Virus record (IMG/VR): IMGVR_UViG_3300033148_001611
Span: 1 to 28,815 of that record
Source of the DNA: a virus
Length of the DNA stretch: 28,815 bases
Strand: one strand, 5' to 3'
Shown here: in pieces, positions 14,582 to 20,653 of the stretch
How the letters are laid out: the number at the start of each line of letters is the position of its first letter
Position numbering within the stretch: the first letter of the stretch is position 1
The notes under the pieces: generated by a model
What the model was told of the DNA's origin: nothing
Databases searched by the model: none
Seen by the model: the letters and a program-made list of their open reading frames with translations, nothing else
Program-made: the position numbers and the translations under genes

Positions 14582-14832
14582 CAGTTTGGGTCTGGCGGTG
14601 CTTTCGCTTCAAGGACGTGCGTATTGATTGCAATAGTCCATTCTCTGATTTCGTATGGCTTGCAATCGCCCAGGTCATCAGGTAGACCGCTTATAATTTC
14701 CGCCTCTAACGCTAAATCAATCAATATACGATTATAACGAGTGACAGACATTTTATTTGTTTCAAGGTCTATATCCACCAACCCATCCTCATACTTCTCA
14801 AGCATTCTCTGCGTGATTTCGTGCAATTTCAT
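14306..14832 (-). CDS. Tail assembly chaperone GT fusion via programmed -1 frameshift
   Basis: The predicted product joins the 83-aa G protein to 92 residues from the T frame, 175 aa in total. Decoding would shift from CCA AAC to CCC AAA within CCCAAAC and continue CTG ATG ATG. In siphoviruses, G and GT proteins chaperone tail tube polymerisation round the tape measure protein and are not in the virion. Here the shift occurs at the last sense codon of G, before TGA. The fusion is inferred from the overlap, heptamer and stem; expression has not been observed. Confidence 0.8.
14535..14590 (-). promoter_or_regulatory. -1 ribosomal frameshift signal: slippery heptamer plus stem
   Basis: The heptamer C CCA AAC (14590-14584) is in the correct zero-frame phase and touches the TGA stop. 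Seven nucleotides later (TGATGAT) begins GGCGGCGG (14576-14569), which is the exact complement of CCGCCGCC at 14542-14535, enclosing a 26-nt loop. Heptamer, spacer length and GC-rich stem match the usual requirements for -1 frameshifting. Confidence 0.85.
14581..14832 (-). CDS. Tail assembly chaperone G
   Basis: The 83-aa product is helical and acidic (HEITQRMLEKYEDGL near the start) and ends LEAKAPPDPN. AAAGGAC lies six bases before the ATG. Position between the tail tube and tape measure genes, small size and the overlapping -1 reading frame identify it as the G protein of the chaperone pair. A hairpin (14844-14860) overlaps the upstream stop just before its ribosome-binding site. Confidence 0.8.
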   Translation of the reverse strand: MKLHEITQRMLEKYEDGLVDIDLETNKMSVTRYNRILIDLALEAEIISGLPDDLGDCKPYEIREWTIAINTHVLEAKAPPDPN

Positions 14833-14843
14833 ACTAGTCCTTT

Positions 14844-14860
14844 CGGTTATTGTTTAACCG
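14844..14860 (-). other. Short hairpin at tail-tube stop / chaperone ribosome-binding site
   Basis: CGGTTA (14844-14849) pairs with TAACCG (14855-14860), five-base loop. On the minus strand it is immediately followed by AAAGGAC, the ribosome-binding site of the G gene. A similar arrangement occurs at 20400-20416. It may tune translation after the highly expressed tail tube gene. Confidence 0.45.
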
Positions 14861-15321
14861 TGTGCGGCATAGTCAAAGCCGCTCGTCGCTACGTGAAAAC
14901 TAAACGCCAGTGGTGTGCCGTCTGCTGCGTCAAAGTCGGGCATTGTCAAGCTATCCGGCTTTGCATCCGAGTTGGTTGTGATACAGAAACTAGCTGAGGC
15001 CGTCCCCTGCGGGCAGTATTGCACCATTAACCGACCGCCGCCTGCTGTTACATGCTGATCGTGAACAATTCCAACTAGGTCAGAAGCGTCACCGTCAGAA
15101 TACACGGCGTTGATAGTCATGCCTGTTAGGGTTAGCTTTCCAAACCCGGCGATAACTTCATCACCAACTAGCGTGTTGATCTGTCCAGTGGCCCTATCCC
15201 AACTGTCAAACGTGGCGCTTACTGCCCATCCCGATGCGTCTGTATAGGATGTCCCGGTTGTACCCGTGAAATAACCTATCCTTGCATCTTCACTACTTCC
15301 TGCATTCGCTGATTGTGCCAT
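14854..15321 (-). CDS. Major tail (tube) protein, copy 2
   Basis: The 155-aa product is beta-rich and has the same length as the adjacent upstream gene. About 107 of 155 positions are identical by my manual alignment, the most conserved block being ATFDSWDRATGQINTL and DEVIAGFGKLTLTGMT (residues about 36-69), plus QYCPQGTA and FSFHVATSGF. Such immunoglobulin-like/tube folds directly upstream of the chaperone are typical of siphovirus tail tubes. GAGGTGAT precedes ATG. The duplication suggests two tube-forming proteins or an end-cap variant. Confidence 0.8.
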   Translation of the reverse strand: MAQSANAGSSEDARIGYFTGTTGTSYTDASGWAVSATFDSWDRATGQINTLVGDEVIAGFGKLTLTGMTINAVYSDGDASDLVGIVHDQHVTAGGGRLMVQYCPQGTASASFCITTNSDAKPDSLTMPDFDAADGTPLAFSFHVATSGFDYAAHG

Positions 15322-15330
15322 ATATCACCT

Positions 15331-15798
15331 CTATCCGTGAGCCGCGTAGTTGAATCCAGACGTGGCTACATGGAAGCTGAAGGATAATACATCACCTGAT
15401 CCAGAATCAAAGTCTGGAAAGGTAAAGCTATCCATCTTGGCATCCGTGTTTGTTTCAATACAAAGTTTAGCCGCCGCTGTCCCTTGTGGGCAGTATTGAA
15501 GCATACATTGTGTGCCGCCTACGCCCACATGTGCACCAGCCAGCGCCTCAACTGCATCAGTCGTATCGCCATCCGAATACACTGCCGTCACGGTCATGCC
15601 TGTTAGGGTAAGTTTGCCAAACCCGGCAATGACCTCATCACCATCTAAGGTATTTATTTGTCCAGTTGCTCTGTCCCAACTGTCAAACGTTGCCGTGACA
15701 GCATAACCACTCATATCAACCCAGGTAGTACCTGCGTCTGTTAAGTCATAAGCTAACCTGGCGTCTTCACTACTTCCTGCGTGTGTTGATTGTGCCAT
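15331..15798 (-). CDS. Major tail (tube) protein, copy 1
   Basis: Paralogue of the following gene, 155 aa, starting MAQSTHAGSSEDAR. GGAGAAG precedes ATG. Divergence is concentrated at residues 15-30 and 78-98, probably surface loops, while the central block is nearly unchanged. The start overlaps the end of a glycosyltransferase gene by 29 bases, so the sugar-transfer enzyme and the tube protein are translated from the same message. It could be the modified virion protein; this is an inference from position. Confidence 0.85.
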   Translation of the reverse strand: MAQSTHAGSSEDARLAYDLTDAGTTWVDMSGYAVTATFDSWDRATGQINTLDGDEVIAGFGKLTLTGMTVTAVYSDGDTTDAVEALAGAHVGVGGTQCMLQYCPQGTAAAKLCIETNTDAKMDSFTFPDFDSGSGDVLSFSFHVATSGFNYAAHG

Positions 15799-16549
15799 TT
15801 TTCTTCTCCATCTTAAAGTTATGTCGTACCTTGTTCATATAAACGGTGCTCATCATAAAGTCCATCCCGGCGATGATATGACTACCGTTTAGGTGTCCAC
15901 TAATCACACTCATGTCTACGTATATCGGAAATCCTGCTTCACGTGCTTTGTTGCAGAAATAGTAGTCAGAACCAGTAGCCCCACTATCCGGCGCAGTGGT
16001 ACGCATAAATCTTGGCTCTTCTACAGCTTCCAATACACTTCGATGGATAAGCAGACAATGAGTGCCGCACCTATCCACCTCTATAAGCGACCCTTCCGGC
16101 GTTGAGGGTAGCATATACGCTTTGTCAGTATTCAACTGCCCATACTTACCAATCCATTCATACACCTTATTTACTTCAATCGATTGATACGGGTCAAAGT
16201 TCTCAGCGTCAAATTCTTCTAACTGAAACGCTGGTGTGACTAACTGCCGTCTTTTGAAACATAAAGCTGACACCATTGGAACATTTCGTGATAACAAGCG
16301 TGTTAGTGTCCCTTGCTCCAGCGTCGCATCACTGTCCAAAAATAACAGATAATCAATCCCCTTATCAACCACAGTCTGCGCTATCTCATTTCGTGCCCTT
16401 GAAATAGGCATAAACCGCTCGTGGTTGCCTTTCGGTATAAATATAGGTTCTTGCCTTGCGTTAAACGCATCATTGATTAGTGTGTGTGTTGCGTGTACTG
16501 TTCTCCAATCAAACAACCTCGAAATCGGTATGCCGATCGCTATACTCAA
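15770..16549 (-). CDS. Glycosyltransferase, GT-A fold (259 aa)
   Basis: Starts with TTG at 16549, five bases after AAGGA, overlapping the previous stop. N-terminal Rossmann-like part includes ISRARNEIAQTVVDKGIDYL, then LLFLDSDATL with a D-S-D metal/nucleotide-sugar motif at 72-74. A later segment CGTHCLLIHRSVL and GSDYYFCNKAREAGFPIYVD resembles phage-borne family 2-like transferases. It would transfer a sugar from a nucleotide donor; acceptor and sugar are unknown. It is cotranscribed between tail terminator and tail tube genes, suggesting modification of a tail or head protein. Confidence 0.8.
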   Translation of the reverse strand: MSIAIGIPISRLFDWRTVHATHTLINDAFNARQEPIFIPKGNHERFMPISRARNEIAQTVVDKGIDYLLFLDSDATLEQGTLTRLLSRNVPMVSALCFKRRQLVTPAFQLEEFDAENFDPYQSIEVNKVYEWIGKYGQLNTDKAYMLPSTPEGSLIEVDRCGTHCLLIHRSVLEAVEEPRFMRTTAPDSGATGSDYYFCNKAREAGFPIYVDMSVISGHLNGSHIIAGMDFMMSTVYMNKVRHNFKMEKKNGTINTRRK

Positions 16550-17205
16550 ATCAATCCTTCCTTTCTAAGCCACCAGCCGCAAAAGGTATCACGCTCATAA
16601 TAATGGAGTGGTGCGTGGCATAAGCCAACTCCGAGCTGCGGCATGTGCTTAATTCGCTTTCTTAATGCGGCACTTATCCAGTGTACATGTTCGCCGCGTC
16701 CAATCTCAAGGTTAACGTATATGTCCTCACCGCGTCCAATGTCATTGGCAGGAAAGCGCACCTTTCCAAGTGTCTTGCGGTGTATCGCTAAACATATCGC
16801 CTTGATATAATTCGTCTTGCCGTTTCTTGGTGCGTCGGTGTGCTTGTAGTATGGCGGTTCTTTGTGCACGTTACGACAGAACATACCCGTTATCGCTCTA
16901 GGGCGTTCCATCGCCAGCGTTATCAAGTCCTCTACTAGGTTGTCATCTGTCGGTATAACATCATCATCTTGAATGTATAACCAACCCTCATAGGCATACG
17001 CGACAAGCCAGCGGGCAAACGGCCCAATGTTGAACGGCATTTCCCATACCTCATCCGGTGTATCCTCTGGACAAGTTGGCGTATAACTTGCGCCGTTGTT
17101 AATCAATACAATATGCAAGTCAGCGGTTTGCCGTTTCAGCATCGGAATAATGTGATGTACATTAGGCTCTCGCTGATAGTTGAGCATTATTGCGGTAGCT
17201 TTCAA
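16546..17205 (-). CDS. Glycosyltransferase, GT2-like (219 aa)
   Basis: Start chosen at TTG 17205 (overlapping the previous TGA), five bases after AAGGGG, giving MKATAIMLNYQREPN; the longer open frame upstream lies inside the preceding gene. Residues 75-84 contain LYIQDDDVIP, a D-D-D metal-binding motif, and GRGEDIYVN is a probable acceptor/catalytic region. Together with the next gene it forms a pair of GT-A type enzymes. The protein ends CGWWLRKEGLI. Both have TTG starts coupled to stops, possibly for low-level expression. Confidence 0.8.
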   Translation of the reverse strand: MKATAIMLNYQREPNVHHIIPMLKRQTADLHIVLINNGASYTPTCPEDTPDEVWEMPFNIGPFARWLVAYAYEGWLYIQDDDVIPTDDNLVEDLITLAMERPRAITGMFCRNVHKEPPYYKHTDAPRNGKTNYIKAICLAIHRKTLGKVRFPANDIGRGEDIYVNLEIGRGEHVHWISAALRKRIKHMPQLGVGLCHAPLHYYERDTFCGWWLRKEGLI

Positions 17206-17639
17206 TTTAGCCCCTTTAGCGCAACTGGTATAGGCTCTACCCAATAAGGTTGCCCGCCCCATCCTTCTGGCGTTGCGTCTATGAAGCTGCGTTCTGTTAT
17301 CCGCAGATCGTCCCAGTTGTCGGTTGACCCATTAGCCTCAATGGTATCTGCTATAACTGTATAGCAATTATCCAGCGAGTCCTCAGCGTTAGGATCCGCG
17401 CGGGCAACAAAGACGAATATAGTAAAATAGTGCGTGTAGAACTTCCCGCCCAGCGTCCCGCCTGATACCCCAGATCCGCTTGATGCCAAGCAGACAAACG
17501 GTGATCGACCGTCAAATTCAGCGGCTTTTGGTAGGTGATCCGTGAACGTCTGCGCTGGTTTACCCGATCCCACTAATGCCGCTGCCAGCACAACGCCCAA
17601 GTCTTCGCGGTAGTCCTTTCTATCTGTGCGATTGCTCAT
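17202..17639 (-). CDS. Tail terminator-like protein (145 aa)
   Basis: AAGGA precedes ATG by eight bases. Sequence is alpha/beta with DLGVVLAAALVGSG, HYFTIFVFVARAD and SLDNCYTVIADTIEA, the profile of minor neck proteins that close the tail tube at the head side. No catalytic motif. Order (after HK97 gp10-like, before tail tube genes) supports the tail terminator role. Confidence in exact function is moderate. Confidence 0.6.
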   Translation of the reverse strand: MSNRTDRKDYREDLGVVLAAALVGSGKPAQTFTDHLPKAAEFDGRSPFVCLASSGSGVSGGTLGGKFYTHYFTIFVFVARADPNAEDSLDNCYTVIADTIEANGSTDNWDDLRITERSFIDATPEGWGGQPYWVEPIPVALKGLN

Positions 17640-18098
17640 CTATGGATTCCTTATCTCTCGTTGAATCATATCGGTCATATCTGACAAAATCTGCGGTCCT
17701 TGTTTCTGCATTGTATACGGGAATGACGCAAGTCGCGTGCCTCTATGCCTACCCGGTATAATGCCCCTTGCGTGCAAGTAAACGTCATACTCAGCAGGTC
17801 TAGTGTTAGAGCGTGGATTATAAGCGTTTGCACTGGTAAAAATCTGTGCTCTTGGAATGCCAGCATTAAATGTGATGCGCCTTGATGCTCTCAAAGCACC
17901 AGTATCCCAAGGCGTGTTTTTGGTCAACGCCCTATGAAAACGAGCAGCGCCCATCTGTACGGCTTGCCCTCTCACCCCCTCAGGCTTAAGTTTTGCAATG
18001 CGCCGCAAATTACGGCGCTGTGCGGCTTGAAGCCCCTGGATACTAAGACCTTGACCAGAGTAGTCTCTACCTGGCCCACCAAAGAAGTCAGTTGGCAT
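17640..18098 (-). CDS. HK97 gp10-like neck/tail completion protein (152 aa)
   Basis: AGGAGAG precedes ATG by four to five bases. The product has a basic N-terminal half (QRRNLRRIAKLKPE), then FHRALTKNTPWDTGALRAS, whose NTPWDTGALR matches the signature of HK97 gp10-like minor tail/neck proteins (TPVDTGALR). C-terminal part is beta/alpha with LASFPYTMQKQ. Role: joins head-closure to tail terminator. Its stop is directly followed by the next start. Confidence 0.75.
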   Translation of the reverse strand: MPTDFFGGPGRDYSGQGLSIQGLQAAQRRNLRRIAKLKPEGVRGQAVQMGAARFHRALTKNTPWDTGALRASRRITFNAGIPRAQIFTSANAYNPRSNTRPAEYDVYLHARGIIPGRHRGTRLASFPYTMQKQGPQILSDMTDMIQREIRNP

Positions 18099-18439
18099 TA
18101 CACTCTCCTGTTATCGAGAATGAGTCTAGCATAGTCTGTACCGTCGCTAATGAATGTTTGCAGCGTATCATACGGCGTCGCTGTTGGTATTTGGAACGTC
18201 AATTCAGGCTGCACCCTATCAATTGGTGTACATTTCAAGCCCGTTAGTTTCTCCGCCGGTGCGCCGCGTTTGCTGCTGGATACTGCCGGTGGGCGTTTTG
18301 TGCTGCAACTCACAGATGCTTGAAGCACAAATGACTTACTTATACCAAAGCCGTGCGCGGTCCAGTGTTCGATTGCCCTCACCGGGTATTCGGTGGAGCC
18401 AACCACTAGGAAGTCGCCAGCCAGTATGTCAAGAGCCAT
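18098..18439 (-). CDS. Head-closure-type connector protein (113 aa)
   Basis: Start chosen at ATG 18439 (overlapping the previous stop TAATG), giving MALDILAGDFLVVGSTEYPV; the upstream extension of the same frame overlaps the preceding gene. A small beta-barrel is suggested by the alternating pattern and by ISDGTDYARLILDNRR at the end. Size, composition and position between adaptor and gp10-like genes fit a head-closure protein. No motif is decisive. Confidence 0.6.
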   Translation of the reverse strand: MALDILAGDFLVVGSTEYPVRAIEHWTAHGFGISKSFVLQASVSCSTKRPPAVSSSKRGAPAEKLTGLKCTPIDRVQPELTFQIPTATPYDTLQTFISDGTDYARLILDNRRV

Positions 18440-18822
18440 TACACATCGTCCGCCGCAAGGTCGTCTGAGAAGCCGTCGACTCGTGTAACAAAGCCTATTG
18501 ACGAAAGTGCTGTCTGGTGTATGTTGTATTCCTTGTTCCACGCAGCACGGCGCTTATCCCAGGCATCAGCAATCGCCGCGTACTCCTCTTTGCGTGGTCC
18601 GACGGTGAGATTCGCATAGCTTGACCATTGCGCTGCTACTGCCGCCATTGCCGCGCTTACGGTCTTGTTGACCGTGCCGGTTAGTGTTTGCAATCCGCCA
18701 AGCTCATCATCTGTGAAGTTAAGCCCACTTGGGAGTACCCCAGAGTCTTCCACGGTATCACCAAGATGGAACCGCTCTACATCCAGGTCAGTTGCCAGGT
18801 CGCCATTATAAGTATATGTCAT
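18439..18822 (-). CDS. Head-tail adaptor (gp6/gp15-like connector, 127 aa)
   Basis: GGGGG lies about eight bases upstream of ATG. The product is mostly helical: DVERFHLGDTVEDSG, LNFTDDELGGL, and AAMAAVAAQWSSYA. The combination of a short beta start and DTxxxSGxLPSGxNFTDDEL is familiar from small phage connector proteins. It immediately follows the sulfotransferase gene and is followed by the head-closure gene. Inference of function is positional. Confidence 0.65.
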   Translation of the reverse strand: MTYTYNGDLATDLDVERFHLGDTVEDSGVLPSGLNFTDDELGGLQTLTGTVNKTVSAAMAAVAAQWSSYANLTVGPRKEEYAAIADAWDKRRAAWNKEYNIHQTALSSIGFVTRVDGFSDDLAADDV

Positions 18823-19665
18823 CTATAGCCCCCAGTCATTGTTCTGTTCGTAACCCAGTTTAACCAGCCATCCCGCTTTGTCCGTTTTCTTGAATGCCTT
18901 GACGTGCTTCTTTTTGAACACGTTACGCCAATCGCCAGCTATGCCTTTCCTGAATGTCTGACTCAACTCTGTGCGATAGCTTGTCTTGACCATTTCGCCT
19001 ACTGCGTTCTCAAATGCTTTATGGTCAATGCTCCAATTCAAGTCCAGCGCGTCATTGATGCGGTTGATCCCATAGAGCAGGATGCCGCGTGCTACCGCTT
19101 CTCTGTCTGCTATGGCATCCTCAAACTTGACGCTATGCACCCGCTCACAGTCAAGCCACGGTGCAAACATCTCCCACCGTTCCACGACGCCAGCAAATGC
19201 ACCGATCCCCTTGATAACCGCCATTAGCACATCGTCGAAATCGTCCATCAGCCGGTAGAACGCTTTGCTGATATGTTTCTGGCCAGCATCTTTGCTTATA
19301 ACGTGATAGGCGTGGCTAACAGCCACATCCCGCAAGTCCCGGTATATGAACACGTGTGACACTCCGCATTTGTCTATGAAGTCGTACACATCTTCGCGGT
19401 ATGCCGTATGTGAGCGGAAATACTGCCCTGGCTGCAAGCGGGCCATCCTGTAGAATTGCCCGCGCATTTCCTGCTCATTCTTGAACTCAGTGCACCAGAT
19501 ATTGAACAACGTGCCCCACCAATCTGGACGTGCACACAATGTGTTTACCGGCGAATCTGCCAGCGGTGCGACCATCAACGATATAAGGTGCAACCCCGAC
19601 TTAGGTAAACCGTTAAGCAGCCACTTGGGGCGTGCGTCCCCAGAGCGTACAGGCGCAAGTAGCAT
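18823..19665 (-). CDS. PAPS-dependent sulfotransferase (280 aa)
   Basis: The P-loop-like 5'-phosphosulfate motif is at residues 18-27 (NGLPKSGLHL), the 3'-phosphate motif at 106-118 (FIYRDLRDVAVSH, with R109 and S117 as expected PAPS ligands) and the third motif at 238-250 (FRKGIAGDWRNVF), all in the order and spacing of sulfotransferases. H86 in FRSHTAY is in the place of the catalytic base. It would move sulfate from PAPS to a hydroxyl or amine of an acceptor. The start ATG overlaps the preceding stop. It lies between capsid-associated and head-tail connector genes, so the acceptor is likely a virion glycan or protein; the acceptor is not known. Confidence 0.9.
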   Translation of the reverse strand: MLLAPVRSGDARPKWLLNGLPKSGLHLISLMVAPLADSPVNTLCARPDWWGTLFNIWCTEFKNEQEMRGQFYRMARLQPGQYFRSHTAYREDVYDFIDKCGVSHVFIYRDLRDVAVSHAYHVISKDAGQKHISKAFYRLMDDFDDVLMAVIKGIGAFAGVVERWEMFAPWLDCERVHSVKFEDAIADREAVARGILLYGINRINDALDLNWSIDHKAFENAVGEMVKTSYRTELSQTFRKGIAGDWRNVFKKKHVKAFKKTDKAGWLVKLGYEQNNDWGL

Positions 19666-20036
19666 TAGTTCACAATATAAACTGTGATTATACCATCGCC
19701 ACCGCTTCCGGCGCCACTGACTTCCAGCGTGAGTTTGGTATCATATGCGCTTCCCAGCCCATCCGCCGCCAATTGTAGATATTCCGTGACAGTTGCACTC
19801 CTATCCTCACCCGCACTATTCAGGAGGTCGTAATCGTCCTCATCCTGTATATCAAAGTCCCATAACGTTGTTGGTGCGGTGTCGCCAGGGTCAGAGATAA
19901 CGTAGTAGATAAGCCCCGTGTATGCGCTTACCGTTTCCCCTGTTGCTGTACCGTCTGTGTGGGCAGTAAACGCAAACTTTATTTTGGTAATACCCTTTTG
20001 CTCAGAATATGGGGTGATCGTTACAAGCTCAGTCAT
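19665..20036 (-). CDS. Virion-associated protein, beta-rich (123 aa)
   Basis: AGGAGGG precedes ATG. The product is beta-rich and acidic: VSAYTGLIYYVISDPGD, TTLWDFDIQDEDDYDLLN, DRSATVTEYLQLA, and GGDGIITVYIVN. I recall a similar pattern in small phage structural proteins of unknown role found near capsid genes. The stop overlaps the sulfotransferase start. No enzymatic motif. Confidence 0.6.
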   Translation of the reverse strand: MTELVTITPYSEQKGITKIKFAFTAHTDGTATGETVSAYTGLIYYVISDPGDTAPTTLWDFDIQDEDDYDLLNSAGEDRSATVTEYLQLAADGLGSAYDTKLTLEVSGAGSGGDGIITVYIVN

Positions 20037-20045
20037 TCATCCCTC

Positions 20046-20384
20046 CTAGTCCTCGCCAATTCCAAACTTTTCACAAAGCGTGAAGTGGCGCGGCTGAATT
20101 TTCTTACCCGTGTCTAATGCTTCAAGCAAGAGAACGATTGCCGCTTGAGCTTTTACTCCCATTTTCACATCTATTGGAGGGAATTCGTTTTCCTTCTCCC
20201 ATAGATACGACGCTCTGTCTGGCATCCCAGGGATTGGCTCTAGTCGTAAGTTAACCAAGGTTACCTCATCATCAGTAGGCGCTAAGTCCATTCTGAGATT
20301 GTGCATAATTTTCATCATCACCAGACTATCTTCGTTTGGTAACATATCCATCACTGTCAATCGTTCTGCTAAATCTAGTAACAT
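20046..20384 (-). CDS. Hypothetical protein in structural operon (112 aa)
   Basis: AAAGGAC precedes ATG by about ten bases. The product is helical at its ends (LLDLAERLTVMDML; AQAAIVLLLEALDTG) with a central acidic stretch. No family is recognised. It is one of three small genes between the repetitive virion protein and the sulfotransferase. Confidence 0.6.
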   Translation of the reverse strand: MLLDLAERLTVMDMLPNEDSLVMMKIMHNLRMDLAPTDDEVTLVNLRLEPIPGMPDRASYLWEKENEFPPIDVKMGVKAQAAIVLLLEALDTGKKIQPRHFTLCEKFGIGED

Positions 20385-20399
20385 TTGTTGCTGTCCTTT

Positions 20400-20416
20400 C
20401 GTCGGTTATACCGACG
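20400..20416 (-). other. Short hairpin at stop codon/ribosome-binding site junction
   Basis: CGTCGGT (20400-20406) pairs with ACCGACG (20410-20416) over a 3-nt loop. It overlaps the TAA of the upstream 63-aa gene and abuts AAAGGAC of the downstream gene, as at 14844-14860. Confidence 0.45.
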
Positions 20417-20597
20417 TTTCGATTATATGAATTACAATCTCCGCTTCCCATCTTTTTCCTGCTGGCACTTCTTCGTCTAACAATTCAACTATCGGCAAGC
20501 CTGTTCTGACTTGCAGCCGTTTCCCAGCTTCCAAAACAATTCTTTCCCCACCTTCCAACACTGTTCGTGCTTCGTGGTCGGTTTCGTTTAGTTTCAT
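20406..20597 (-). CDS. Hypothetical small protein (63 aa)
   Basis: GGAGGG precedes ATG. The product is beta-rich and charged: EARTVLEGGERIVLEAGKRL, then RWEAEIVIHIIETSV. No family is recognised. It lies between two hairpins (20614-20636 upstream and 20400-20416 at its stop). Confidence 0.6.
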   Translation of the reverse strand: MKLNETDHEARTVLEGGERIVLEAGKRLQVRTGLPIVELLDEEVPAGKRWEAEIVIHIIETSV

Positions 20598-20613
20598 TTA
20601 TCCCTCCATAAGT

Positions 20614-20636
20614 GGGGGTGTTTAAGGCACACCCCC
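20614..20636 (-). terminator. Hairpin after the 808-aa gene
   Basis: GGGGGTGT (20614-20621) pairs perfectly with ACACCCCC (20629-20636) over TTAAGGC. No T run follows on either strand. It is a strong stem that may partially terminate or stabilise the 3' end of the upstream capsid-region transcript. Confidence 0.45.
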
Positions 20637-20653
20637 TGAAGCCTTAGTTATGA

